A DNA stretch of 55,867 nt from Methanobacterium sp. Maddingley MBC34 (GTDB taxonomy: Archaea > Methanobacteriota > Methanobacteria > Methanobacteriales > Methanobacteriaceae), in the NCBI GenBank assembly GCA_000309865.1, contig AMGN01000012.1, positions 1 to 55,867 on the forward strand. Direction: 5' to 3'. Position 1 is the stretch's first letter. Each line of letters begins with the position of its first letter. The notes under the pieces were generated by a model. That model was not told the origin of the DNA and made no database searches. It was given only the letters and a program-made list of their open reading frames with translations. The position numbers and the translations under genes are program-made. Shown one piece after another: positions 26,140 through 35,481 of the stretch.

Positions 26140-26281
26140 TAAATAATTTGCCCATTTAAAATAGCATATTAAATTGTCATAATAATGTTAAGCTGATAAA
26201 TAGATATTATTCAGATGATAATCATATATTGAATAATTGATATGATAACGAAATTTTATTGAAGATAGGTAGTTGATTTAT

Positions 26282-27217
26282 ATGAAGGCTTTGGTTACTG
26301 GTTGTGCTGGTTTCATAGGGAGTAATCTGACCGATCGTTTGCTTGCAGAAGGTTATGAGGTAATCGGAATAGATTGTCTTACAGATTACTATCCCAAAAA
26401 AATTAAAAAGAGAAATATTTCTAATGCATTGAGAAATGAAAATTTCAATTTCATGGAAGAAGATCTACTGAATATTGATAAATTTCCTAAAACAGATTAT
26501 GTTTTTCATTTAGCAGCCCAAGCAGGAGTTAGAGCGTCTTGGGGGGAAAATTTTAAGACCTACACTAAAAATAATATCGAAGCCACCCAAATTTTACTGG
26601 AATTCTATAAAGAACAGAATATAAAAAAGTTCATTTATTCTTCTTCTTCATCAGTTTATGGGGATTCTGATCTTCCAATGAATGAAAATAGTGTGTTGAA
26701 ACCTGTGTCACCTTATGGTGTGACAAAATTAGCGGCAGAACATCTCTGCTATTTATACTGGAAAAATTACAATGTGCCTACAGTTTCACTGCGGTACTTC
26801 ACTGTTTATGGTCCCAGACAGCGCCCGGATATGGCCATAAATATATTTGTTAAGTCAGTAATTTCAAAAGATAATCTGAAAGTCTTTGGTGATGGGGAGC
26901 AAACCAGAGATTTTACATATATTAATGATGTGGTAGAAGCTTTAATACTATCCGCTGAAAAAGATGTTAAGGGCGAAATATTTAATGTAGGTGGGGGAAG
27001 CCGAATATCAGTAAACAACCTGATTAAAGAGATAGAAAATATTTCAGGTAACAAAACCAAAATTCAATATTTTGGAAAAGTAAAAGGTGATGTGAGAGAT
27101 ACTGCAGCAGATTTAAGAAAAATTAATAAGATTCTAGGATGGCAACCTAAAATAAACATTGTAAACGGTCTGAAAACATATATTTCATGGTATAAAGATA
27201 ACATGGAAAATATATAG
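26282..27217 (+). CDS. UDP-glucuronate 4-epimerase-like enzyme
   Basis: A 311-residue extended SDR enzyme. MKALVTGCAGFIGSN is the NAD loop (Cys in the second position is uncommon). IDCLTDYYPKKIKKRNI and HLAAQAGVRASWGENFKTY are typical of UDP-glucuronate 4-epimerases, followed by YSSSSSVYGD, SPYGVTKLAAEHLC with YxxxK, LRYFTVYGPRQRPDMA and FGDGEQTRDFTYINDVV. The expected reaction is interconversion of UDP-glucuronate and UDP-galacturonate; the UDP-glucose dehydrogenase in this window would provide the substrate. ATG 26282 is used; the TTG at 26273 is an alternative. A methyltransferase follows 35 bp later. Confidence 0.9.
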   Translation: MKALVTGCAGFIGSNLTDRLLAEGYEVIGIDCLTDYYPKKIKKRNISNALRNENFNFMEEDLLNIDKFPKTDYVFHLAAQAGVRASWGENFKTYTKNNIEATQILLEFYKEQNIKKFIYSSSSSVYGDSDLPMNENSVLKPVSPYGVTKLAAEHLCYLYWKNYNVPTVSLRYFTVYGPRQRPDMAINIFVKSVISKDNLKVFGDGEQTRDFTYINDVVEALILSAEKDVKGEIFNVGGGSRISVNNLIKEIENISGNKTKIQYFGKVKGDVRDTAADLRKINKILGWQPKINIVNGLKTYISWYKDNMENI

Positions 27218-27252
27218 GGTTTTATGGCTTTATGTCGTTTGGAGGTTATTAG

Positions 27253-27978
27253 TTGGGGATTGACGATTACTTTGATAAAAATGTGGAAATTTACAGCTCC
27301 TCGATACTTACAAATTATCAAACCGCCTTCATAAAATTTATCAAAAAAAATTACAACAACAATCAAAAGCTTATTGACATAGGGGGCGGTTCAGGGCATT
27401 TTGCATATTCAGTCTTAGAAAATTGCCCAGATATCCATGTAGCTGTAATAGATCCATCTCTTAAACTTTTGGAAAAAGTAGATCCTAGAATAGAAAAAAA
27501 ATTTGGACAACTTCCTCAAATCGATCTAGGAGATAAGTTCGATTATATTCACATGTCCAGCGTATTACATCACATCGTGGGCCCCTCAATTAACAAATCA
27601 CAAGATTTAGCATTGGAGTCATTGGAAAACATCAATGAATTACTAAATCCAAACGGATTTTTCTTTTTACAAGATTTATTCTACGAAGGATATGTAATAC
27701 CATCCATACCTAGATCAATCATATTCTATATATGTGCATTTAATAAGAAAGGATTTAAATTACCTTTAAAGGACTTTGTAGAAGATTTAGAGGTATGTTT
27801 TTACACGCGCAAAGAATTAACTTCAATGTTAAAAAGATCAGGATTCAAAATTATCAAAAAATGGGAAAATGATTATACCAATACCCTCAGCAAAGAAAAG
27901 AACAGAAGTTACAAAAGAAAGATGATCCTCTTAAAAAAATGGGGTAACGTTGCATATTTAGTTAAAAAATCAGATTAA
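27253..27978 (+). CDS. Class I SAM-dependent methyltransferase
   Basis: A 241-residue methyltransferase. Motif I is LIDIGGGSGHFAYSV near residues 40-54, the acidic residue VAVIDPS closes strand 2, and FDYIHMSSVLHHIVG is motif IV. ELLNPNGFFFLQDLFYEG follows. The C-terminal part is basic (KEKNRSYKRKMILLKKW). The substrate is unknown; in this locus, methylation of a sugar or lipid-linked intermediate is likely. Translation appears to start at TTG 27253, with GGAGGT 8 nt upstream. Confidence 0.87.
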   Translation: MGIDDYFDKNVEIYSSSILTNYQTAFIKFIKKNYNNNQKLIDIGGGSGHFAYSVLENCPDIHVAVIDPSLKLLEKVDPRIEKKFGQLPQIDLGDKFDYIHMSSVLHHIVGPSINKSQDLALESLENINELLNPNGFFFLQDLFYEGYVIPSIPRSIIFYICAFNKKGFKLPLKDFVEDLEVCFYTRKELTSMLKRSGFKIIKKWENDYTNTLSKEKNRSYKRKMILLKKWGNVAYLVKKSD

Positions 27979-28214
27979 TTTATCTTTGAGTCGTTATTTT
28001 AATTAATTGGTCATTTTCTTTAAGTAATTCTGGATAGATATAAGTAAAATAAGTCCTTGCAAAAAAATCATGCATTCATAAAATGTTTTTATTAGATGTA
28101 AATGCAAAAGTATATCTATCTCTCAATTGAAAAAGTGTAAAAACTACCTAAAATTGATTCATAATAAATCAGTGCTCTCAAGATCGTTTTATTTCAGATT
28201 TCAGGAGAATCTCA

Positions 28215-29906
28215 ATGAATAAACTTATAACATTATTCCGCGAAAACCGTCAAAGAAATACAGTTTTCAACATTGCATTTTTTATTTTCTATTCTCTACT
28301 ACTGATATTCCTTGATTTATTCAGAAATAATATTACAACTAATTTTTTAATCTTTTGGATACTTGTTTTGCCAATATTTATATTTCCACTTTACAATATT
28401 TTCAGTTACAGGAAAGGGGATAAAAAAACAATTATAATGACCATAATTCAAGTAATTCTTATAATATTCATTTTACACATGATAAGGATCATTCTTTCAG
28501 ACTACCAAATGTTGTTCAGCGATGATGGGTACGCGATCATAGATTCAGCTAAGTATATGTTAACAAATAATTATTTAGTTTTTGACCAAAAAAGTCCAGA
28601 TTACACCAAATGGTTTATAGTGCCAATTATTTATGACGAAATTGCGTTACTATTAAACATAAATCTAATAAAAACAGCCATTTTCTTGCCCTCACTCATA
28701 AGTTCTATTGGATCAATTTTTGTATTCTTATTTGGAATAGTTTTCTTCAGAAAAGAAAAAGCAGTGCTGTTAGGGTATTTACTATTTTCTGCATTCGTTT
28801 TTTATAATATTACTCACTCTTCTGCCCATCCAGAATTTATGGCATTCATTTTTATATTCATATCATTATTTTGCATATTTAAAGCTAAATTAGAAGAAAA
28901 CCCCCTGATATGGAATTTATTGGCCATAACATTTATTTTTCTGACCTGCGCAAGTAATTACACTTCAGCCTTTTTTTTAATGTTATTATTCATAGTCATG
29001 TTTATTTCAACTACACTCCCTAATTTTAGACGCATTAAAATTAATCGAAAAAAATTAATAAATTATGGTATGGTACTTTTTGTAATAATCAGTTTTTTTT
29101 CATATGCAGTTTACATTGGAGTTTCAGCATTCGAAAGTACGGTTTTAATGGGGACCGAACTCGATACCCCTTCATTCAGAGATGCAGGAACGCCCACTCA
29201 AACCATAACTACCCCTACTATCAGAGATCAAATAACTGGCAAAGGTCAGCCATTATTACTATTAATATTCGGATTGATAATATTATATGGGTTGTATAAT
29301 TACCGAAATGATGGAGAAAAATTTGTGAAAATGTTATTTATGGGAACATGGGGATTTATTGGCGTTTTAGCATACATAATCACTGTATTATTGCAAATGG
29401 GTGGTTTATATCTAGGTCCAAGAATACTGGTGTTTTTCTACCCATTCATACTATTCGCCGCAGCTTTTGTAATTGTTGATTTCAAATTATACAAACGTAA
29501 ACTCGTTGCCATATTTCTAATTTGCTTTTTTATTGTGAATATAGCTACATACGACTTCATTCCGGGAAGTATGGTAAATAATGGATTAATACCAGAATAT
29601 TATAATGGTAAACCAGAAATAAGTTCAATTCAGTGGTACTCAAACAATGGTAGTTATGTTATTGGGGGTGATGCTCTTCACATGCGTTCATTCAACACTT
29701 ACAATGGGAAGTATGCCACAAGCTACCAGTATTCACCTGAAAACTTAGACATCATAAAGAATTATGATTTATTATATCAAAAATCCGTTAGTTACAACCC
29801 TAAAACAGAATTAAAAATTAGATCAGCTATAGAAAAATTTGATAATATGTCCTGGCTCTCGGAGGTCTACAGCAATGGATGGTGGCAGATTTATTTCTCA
29901 CGTTAA
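28215..29906 (+). CDS. GT-C-type polytopic membrane glycosyltransferase
   Basis: A 563-residue membrane protein with about 11-13 hydrophobic helices. After two helices it has the acidic outer-loop motif MLFSDDGYAIIDSAKYML near residues 97-114, where GT-C enzymes (GT39/ArnT/PMT type) place their catalytic Asp pair. The C-terminal soluble tail, from about residue 450, contains NNGLIPEYYNGKPEISSIQWYSNNGSYVIGG. Such proteins use polyprenyl-phosphate-linked sugars outside the membrane. AGGAGAA lies 6-8 nt before the ATG. The predicted flippase follows with an 7-bp gap, so lipid-linked export and transfer may be coupled. Confidence 0.78.
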   Translation: MNKLITLFRENRQRNTVFNIAFFIFYSLLLIFLDLFRNNITTNFLIFWILVLPIFIFPLYNIFSYRKGDKKTIIMTIIQVILIIFILHMIRIILSDYQMLFSDDGYAIIDSAKYMLTNNYLVFDQKSPDYTKWFIVPIIYDEIALLLNINLIKTAIFLPSLISSIGSIFVFLFGIVFFRKEKAVLLGYLLFSAFVFYNITHSSAHPEFMAFIFIFISLFCIFKAKLEENPLIWNLLAITFIFLTCASNYTSAFFLMLLFIVMFISTTLPNFRRIKINRKKLINYGMVLFVIISFFSYAVYIGVSAFESTVLMGTELDTPSFRDAGTPTQTITTPTIRDQITGKGQPLLLLIFGLIILYGLYNYRNDGEKFVKMLFMGTWGFIGVLAYIITVLLQMGGLYLGPRILVFFYPFILFAAAFVIVDFKLYKRKLVAIFLICFFIVNIATYDFIPGSMVNNGLIPEYYNGKPEISSIQWYSNNGSYVIGGDALHMRSFNTYNGKYATSYQYSPENLDIIKNYDLLYQKSVSYNPKTELKIRSAIEKFDNMSWLSEVYSNGWWQIYFSR

Positions 29907-29913
29907 GCCTTCA

Positions 29914-31146
29914 ATGGTGGATATGATCAATGCACTAGAAAAAAAAATTGGCATTGATGTCAAATATTTCCTAAAAAATACACCATCTCTGTTAACAGTC
30001 ACCATCATATCAACAATTTTTGGTCTTATTTCATCCATAATAATGGCTAGATTGCTTTCCAAGGACATATATGGAACCTATTTATATGTATTGACTCTTA
30101 TTAACACTTTAAGCATATTTTCAATTAGTGGGATGAGCACTGCTGTTCAGAGGGACGCCAGCCGAGGTTTTGATGGAATCTTGGTAGCTGGGAGTAAAAT
30201 CAGATTTAAATGGAGCTTCTTAGGCAGCCTAGTACTAATTGGAGCCGGTATTTATTATTTAACACAAGGAAATTTACTTTTATCAAAATGTTTGTTTTTA
30301 TCCGCTTTATTTTTTCCATTTGTATACAGTTTTGATACTTTTTTCAATTTTGTAATGGGCAAAATGCTTTTTAACAAATATGCCCTTTATAAAACGATTA
30401 TAATTACGATTAATGCAACTTCGGTCGTAGCACTAGTTTTAGCAACTGAAAACATATTTTGGGCTCTTTTAGCATATTTTATCAGTTTTTCTGTTCTTCA
30501 GTTAATTTTATGGAAAAAAACTGTGCAAAAAGATAAAACCAATGATTGTGTTGATAATGAATCAATTAAATATGGGAAAGTATTAACGCTACAAGGTACC
30601 ATTCCCATGGTCGCTAATCAGTTCGACAATATAGTCATTGCCAACTCTTTGGGTATGGGAGACCTGGCTGTATTTACAATCGCATTATATGTAGGAAGTT
30701 TTGCAAATGTACCCTTAGATATAATATCTAATCTAATCTTCCCGAAGGTAGCAAAAAAAGATAAGAAAGAAGGAACAATAGCCGTTTTGAAAAATTTAAA
30801 GTACATTATAATGCTCTCAATTATCATTTGTGGCTTTTTTGCAATTTTAGTACCTTTTTTGATCCCTTTATTCTATTCTGCCAGCTATCATGATTCAATT
30901 TTTTACGCCCAATTGATCCTAGTTGCACAAGTTGCATTTGCCCCTGGCGCAATATTGAATCAAATGCTTAAAGCCCAAGCAAGATCGCGAGAAATGCTTA
31001 GAATACTTCTAATAACCCGAATACTGGAGATTGTACTATTCGCTGTGATGATTCCATTACTTGGACTATTAGGTGCTGTTATTGTAAGAATCATAAATAA
31101 TTTGGGATTCTCACTAATTACTTATATACTCATAAAAAGAGGTTAA
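29914..31146 (+). CDS. Wzx-type polysaccharide flippase
   Basis: About 410 residues with 12 predicted transmembrane helices, beginning FLKNTPSLLTVTIISTIFGLISSIIMARLLSKDIYGTYLYV (in segments), the standard start of the MOP/Wzx flippase superfamily. ISGMSTAVQRDASR and a later GMGDLAVFTIALYVGSFANVPLDII segment are also typical. It would flip lipid-linked oligosaccharides to the outside. The longer in-frame start at 29839 overlaps the upstream gene and adds an atypical N-terminus; ATG 29914 is preferred, with 29923 also possible. It is the only clear flippase in the window. Confidence 0.87.
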   Translation: MVDMINALEKKIGIDVKYFLKNTPSLLTVTIISTIFGLISSIIMARLLSKDIYGTYLYVLTLINTLSIFSISGMSTAVQRDASRGFDGILVAGSKIRFKWSFLGSLVLIGAGIYYLTQGNLLLSKCLFLSALFFPFVYSFDTFFNFVMGKMLFNKYALYKTIIITINATSVVALVLATENIFWALLAYFISFSVLQLILWKKTVQKDKTNDCVDNESIKYGKVLTLQGTIPMVANQFDNIVIANSLGMGDLAVFTIALYVGSFANVPLDIISNLIFPKVAKKDKKEGTIAVLKNLKYIIMLSIIICGFFAILVPFLIPLFYSASYHDSIFYAQLILVAQVAFAPGAILNQMLKAQARSREMLRILLITRILEIVLFAVMIPLLGLLGAVIVRIINNLGFSLITYILIKRG

Positions 31147-31243
31147 ATAACTTAAGATTTTGACATTGCTGAAGTTATTACGTTGAAATTTTATAAAAAA
31201 TATGTTTATTGGGTTTAAGTTTTGATAATCATAAAATCTAAGA

Positions 31244-31978
31244 TTAAACTACATATGCATATATCTGTTTTTTATTTTTACCTTCCATTTCTACGTATTC
31301 TACACGATATCCTGCATTCTTTAAGAAGTTATAGCAGTCTTCACGAAGTTCATCGCTATGTGTTTCTAAGAATATTTTTGGTTTATATTTTTTTATTGTA
31401 TTTTCTGATCCTTTTAAAACCAGGAATTCTGCACCTTCAACATCAATTTTCATAAAATCTGGAGCAGGTATTCGTTTCATTTCGACCAAATTATCAATAC
31501 GTACTGTTTTTACTTTTATAGTATTTTCTCCGGCTATATCCGTAATATGACTCATTGCAACACTTACATCCTCAAAAAATGATGTTCCACAGTCATCTGA
31601 GACGGCAGCAGCGATAAATTCTGCGTTATCACAATTATTCATTTCTAAATGTTTTTTTAGGTAATATAAATTACGAAGGAGAGGTTCAAAAGCAACTACG
31701 TGCCCTTCATCCCCAACAATAGTAGATGATAATAATGAATAAAACCCAACATTAGAACCTATATCAAAAACAACTGAACCAACATTTAATTCTTGTTCAA
31801 AAATTGATCTTAGTGCTTTTTCATAAGTACCCAATGCACATTCAATATTTAAAGATCTCACATACCATTTTTTACCTTTCAACTTACCATGTAAAATCGG
31901 TGCTACCATATCCTCTGGTAAAATTTTGTTAAAAAATCTACCGATTTGTCCTTTTAAAGGCACTAATGAAAACTTCAT
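31244..31978 (-). CDS. FkbM-family methyltransferase
   Basis: A 244-residue SAM-dependent O-methyltransferase of the FkbM type. VVFDIGSNVGFYSLLSS is motif I, VVAFEPLLRNLYYLKKHLEMN follows, FMKIDVEGAEFLVLKGSE is the FkbM signature, and PKIFLETHSD closes the core. These enzymes methylate sugar hydroxyls in glycans and natural products. ATG 31978 is used, with GAGGTGAT upstream. It is the last gene of the long minus-strand run and lies 16 bp after the GT4 at 31995-33047, supporting co-transcription. Confidence 0.92.
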   Translation of the reverse strand: MKFSLVPLKGQIGRFFNKILPEDMVAPILHGKLKGKKWYVRSLNIECALGTYEKALRSIFEQELNVGSVVFDIGSNVGFYSLLSSTIVGDEGHVVAFEPLLRNLYYLKKHLEMNNCDNAEFIAAAVSDDCGTSFFEDVSVAMSHITDIAGENTIKVKTVRIDNLVEMKRIPAPDFMKIDVEGAEFLVLKGSENTIKKYKPKIFLETHSDELREDCYNFLKNAGYRVEYVEMEGKNKKQIYAYVV

Positions 31979-31994
31979 CAATCACCTCAATATT

Positions 31995-33047
31995 TTATTT
32001 TCTATAAATCTCTTTGAATACATCCATCAAATTTTTAACCCACCGATCTAGACTATGGTCTTTCACCACAATTTCTCTTAATCTCAGTTCCAAGTCTTTA
32101 TTTGGAGTTAATATATTCATTTTTATCTTTTCGGCAAGTTCCTCATAATCTTCGGGAACAAAATAACAATGTTCTTTAACATCATCTGGAAAAATTTTAT
32201 AATAGGCTTCATTACAAGTAATGACTATTTTACCACACGACATAGCTTCTAAAACTGTTTTATCCAAACTTCCCGTATTACTAGGGTTAACGAATATGTT
32301 ACAACTCTGATAAACATTTTCAATATTTGTAAATGGAACTTTACCTGTGAAATTAATATAATTTTCCAAATTAAGCTTAATTGTTAAGTTTTTTAATGAT
32401 TCCAGATATTCTCTTTCAGTTTCACTGGTTATGTCACCAACAATTTCGAATTCAAGCTTAGAAACTTTTTCTTTATTTACAAGTATATCCGCGGCCCTAA
32501 TCATATGCCCTATTCCCTTAACCTTAGATATCCTGCCTAAGTACATAATTTTAATTTTGTCAGATTTAACTTCACCCGGAATGAATTTGTTGGTATCAAT
32601 TGCTTGGCCAATTATTCTAAGTTTATCACTTTTCAACCTGAAACCCGCGGCAGAAGATGTCACAGCCATTGTACATAACTTATGTGCCTTTTTCATCCTA
32701 TCAGAAACAGCTCCATGTGCATACCACATTACAAGTGGTTTATTAAACAATCGAGTAAAACGACTTGCCCAGATAGTTAATATTGGATACATTAAAGAAA
32801 AGACCTCATCGGACCACCAAACATTTTTGAATATATAATAATGAATATAAAAGAAAAAACGAAAACGATTGCCTCTTGGAGGGCAATAGACACTGACGTT
32901 TTCAGGAAACCATGTATTTTCATCATAGTTTAAAGTAAAAATTGTCAATTCGTCAACATTATCTGCAATTTTTCTTATCCAAGTTGGCAAAAATGCTAAA
33001 GCAGTGTGGTTTTCAGTGATTTCTGGAGCAAGAACAAATAATTTCAA
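31995..33047 (-). CDS. Glycosyltransferase family 4
   Basis: A 350-residue GT-B enzyme starting MKLFVLAPEITENHTALAFLP. The donor domain has IMYLGRISKVKGIGHMIRAADILV, FEIVGDITSETEREYL and FTGKVPFTNIENVYQSCNIFVNPS, then GSLDKTVLEAMSCGKIVITCN, in which the first Glu of the EX7E pair is replaced by Asp or Leu surroundings. A middle segment, MWYAHGAVSDRMKKAH, lies near the interdomain cleft. Its start overlaps the end of the preceding GT4 gene by 4 bp, so the two are translationally coupled. Confidence 0.91.
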   Translation of the reverse strand: MKLFVLAPEITENHTALAFLPTWIRKIADNVDELTIFTLNYDENTWFPENVSVYCPPRGNRFRFFFYIHYYIFKNVWWSDEVFSLMYPILTIWASRFTRLFNKPLVMWYAHGAVSDRMKKAHKLCTMAVTSSAAGFRLKSDKLRIIGQAIDTNKFIPGEVKSDKIKIMYLGRISKVKGIGHMIRAADILVNKEKVSKLEFEIVGDITSETEREYLESLKNLTIKLNLENYINFTGKVPFTNIENVYQSCNIFVNPSNTGSLDKTVLEAMSCGKIVITCNEAYYKIFPDDVKEHCYFVPEDYEELAEKIKMNILTPNKDLELRLREIVVKDHSLDRWVKNLMDVFKEIYRK

Positions 33048-34195
33048 TTTTTAGCCCCCTTAATAGCCATTTCCCACATTTCCTGATATTTTGGTATTAT
33101 CTTTGACGGAGAATAATTAGTTATAACCATATTTTTACCTTTACTTCCCATTTTCATAGCGTTTTTTCGATCTACCAACATTAAGACTATTTCTTTTGCA
33201 AGTGATGGGGGATTATCTACCTCAAACAATGCGCCACAATCCTCTTTTAATATTACATCTGATATTTTACATGAATTTGACACAACTACAGGTTTTCCTG
33301 AAACCAGTGCTTCTAAAACAACACGACCCCATGCTTCAGACCTGGAAGGTAATACCAATAAATCACTTTTTTTATAATATATAGAAATATTTTCAAATGG
33401 AACTTTGCCTGTAAATATAATATTTTCTGAAATATTTAAATCATTGGAAAGACTTTCTAACCTGTTTTTTTCAGGACCATCACCAACAATTAAAAATAAC
33501 GTTTTAGGGATTTTTTCCAAAACGACTGGAGCTGCCTTTAGTAAAGTATCAACTCCTTTAGTAGGTATCAAGGAACCTACAAATAACACTACTTTTTCAA
33601 AATCACCTAAATCTGGCAAATTATTTTTATTTGTACTTTCATTATCTAAATTAAATTTTTCGACATCAAGAAAAATAGGGAAATTTATTATTTTATCTTC
33701 AGGAATGCCAAAATTCTGTAATCTTTTAGCGAGAGAGCTATTCACTGTCCTTACACTATCCGCCCGTTTAAGGATTGCCTTAGACAGTATATTCCAAACT
33801 TTATGAGAACTTCCTTGGGACAACCACCATTTATTATCAATATAATCACTGTGAACCTGAATATTAAGAGGAATTTTATATCTTAACTTGAGCAAATACC
33901 CAATCAAACCATTCATAAATGGATCTTGGGTAGAAACCACATCGATGTTGTTTTCTTTACAGATATCAGAACAAATTCTATAAGGTTTTAAAAAAGGTAT
34001 CTTTCCCTGCGGCACAGCATAAACTGTGATTTTTTGAGAAATTTTTAATTTCCGATAATTTTCGGAATTATTGGCAAAGACTGCTATGTGGAGACTCGAA
34101 ATGTTTTTACTAATTCTAATCATTCTTTCCCTAGTACTGCCCGAAGTATCATCATTTAAGAGGGTTCGATCAGAACCTATAGATAAAACATTCAA
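33044..34195 (-). CDS. Glycosyltransferase family 4
   Basis: A 383-residue GT-B protein. MNVLSIGSDRTLLNDDTSGS begins the acceptor domain, VSTQDPFMNGLIG and NIQVHSDYIDNKWW lie in the cleft region, and the donor domain has VLFVGSLIPTKGVDTLLKAA, LIVGDGPEKNRLES and SEAWGRVVLEALVSGKPVVVS with the EX7E pair. It overlaps its neighbours by 4 bp at both ends (33044-33047 and 34192-34195), a strong sign of one transcript and coupled translation. The donor sugar is unknown. Confidence 0.93.
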   Translation of the reverse strand: MNVLSIGSDRTLLNDDTSGSTRERMIRISKNISSLHIAVFANNSENYRKLKISQKITVYAVPQGKIPFLKPYRICSDICKENNIDVVSTQDPFMNGLIGYLLKLRYKIPLNIQVHSDYIDNKWWLSQGSSHKVWNILSKAILKRADSVRTVNSSLAKRLQNFGIPEDKIINFPIFLDVEKFNLDNESTNKNNLPDLGDFEKVVLFVGSLIPTKGVDTLLKAAPVVLEKIPKTLFLIVGDGPEKNRLESLSNDLNISENIIFTGKVPFENISIYYKKSDLLVLPSRSEAWGRVVLEALVSGKPVVVSNSCKISDVILKEDCGALFEVDNPPSLAKEIVLMLVDRKNAMKMGSKGKNMVITNYSPSKIIPKYQEMWEMAIKGAKN

Positions 34196-35349
34196 AGTAA
34201 ACTCTCCAATTCTTTTTCTAATAATATTAAATTAATTTCCCAGTCAAATTTATCCCTTAATGTTACATATGCATTTTTGGACAGTTCTTTTCTTAAGCTT
34301 TTATTCTCAATAAGTTTTTTTATAGCTTTTTTTAAAGATCTTCTTTCAGAACCTGCAATCAGTCCATTTTTACCATCAACTACTATCTCTTCAGGTCCTC
34401 CTTTAGTAGTAGTCACGACAGAAACCCCATACAGCATTGCTTCTATTAAAACATGCGAAAATGTCTCATAGATTGAATTAAGCACTAATAGATCCGACTT
34501 CATGTATTCATCTATTAATTCTGATTTATTTAAGTTTCCTGTAAAATTTACTGAATTACCTATTGATAGATTTTCGGCTAATTTCATTAAATATCCTTTC
34601 TCAGGACCATCCCCAACAATTGTTAACTTGGCATTGGGATATAAATTATTAATATCTTTAAATATTTTTATCACATCTTCAACTCTTTTTAGCTTAATTA
34701 GACGTCCTACAGAAATAATGGTAATTGAATCACATTTATCCTGAATACCTTTTTTATAGCTAAAACTACTTTTGTATTCTATAGAATTTGGGATTACTGC
34801 AATTTTATCGGGATTAACTCCATAAAACTCTTTTATAACCATTCCAGCAGCTTTTGAGGGAACTATAATTTTTTTTGATAATTCCATCACCCCTTTTTGG
34901 ACTCTAAAGACTATTTTTTGATATAGATTCAAATCTAAACCCCTCAAATAAGTATTCGGTTCTAAAATAGTTATATTCTTATTAACAGCACTTTCCCAAA
35001 GTTTTTCTCCAGCATATCGTAACAAAACTGGTTTATTACTAATCAACCCACATAAAGCGGAGGTGAATCCTAAGAAATGTGGATTTAAGGTATAAATTAT
35101 ATCAGAATCCTTTGAAATTTTGTTTAGGAACAGGAATAATTGAATCTGATGAATAATAAAACCAATAAATTTATAATTATATTTTGGAGGTAGTTTATAA
35201 ACTCCTGATTCCACCTTGGCAATTTTTGAAGTTGTTACAATTTTTACAGTGTGACCCTTTTCTTCTAATCTATTTTTAATTTCATAAGCATAAGTAGCAG
35301 GACCTCCTATTTCAGGAGGGTATATGGTGGTTGTTATTGTTACATCCAT
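34192..35349 (-). CDS. Glycosyltransferase family 4
   Basis: A 385-residue GT-B enzyme starting MDVTITTTIYPPEIGGPATYAYEI with a normal glycine loop. The donor domain has IISVGRLIKLKRVEDVIKIF, LTIVGDGPEKGYLMKLAE, and YETFSHVLIEAMLYGVSVVTTTKGG with the EX7E pair; GPEEIVVDGKNGLI completes the signature. It is the first of three overlapping GT4 genes (34192-35349, 33044-34195, 31995-33047). A 130-bp gap separates it from the GT4 upstream at 35482-36636, so a promoter or processing site could lie there. Confidence 0.93.
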   Translation of the reverse strand: MDVTITTTIYPPEIGGPATYAYEIKNRLEEKGHTVKIVTTSKIAKVESGVYKLPPKYNYKFIGFIIHQIQLFLFLNKISKDSDIIYTLNPHFLGFTSALCGLISNKPVLLRYAGEKLWESAVNKNITILEPNTYLRGLDLNLYQKIVFRVQKGVMELSKKIIVPSKAAGMVIKEFYGVNPDKIAVIPNSIEYKSSFSYKKGIQDKCDSITIISVGRLIKLKRVEDVIKIFKDINNLYPNAKLTIVGDGPEKGYLMKLAENLSIGNSVNFTGNLNKSELIDEYMKSDLLVLNSIYETFSHVLIEAMLYGVSVVTTTKGGPEEIVVDGKNGLIAGSERRSLKKAIKKLIENKSLRKELSKNAYVTLRDKFDWEINLILLEKELESLL

Positions 35350-35481
35350 TATATCACATATTAAAAGTGTCTATCCCAGAAGTTTTTTAGTTAAACTGAT
35401 AATCGCCAAAACAATATCTAAAATTTTGGATTATACATCTTAATAAAATTGAAATATAAATAACGAATTTCATAATACTCA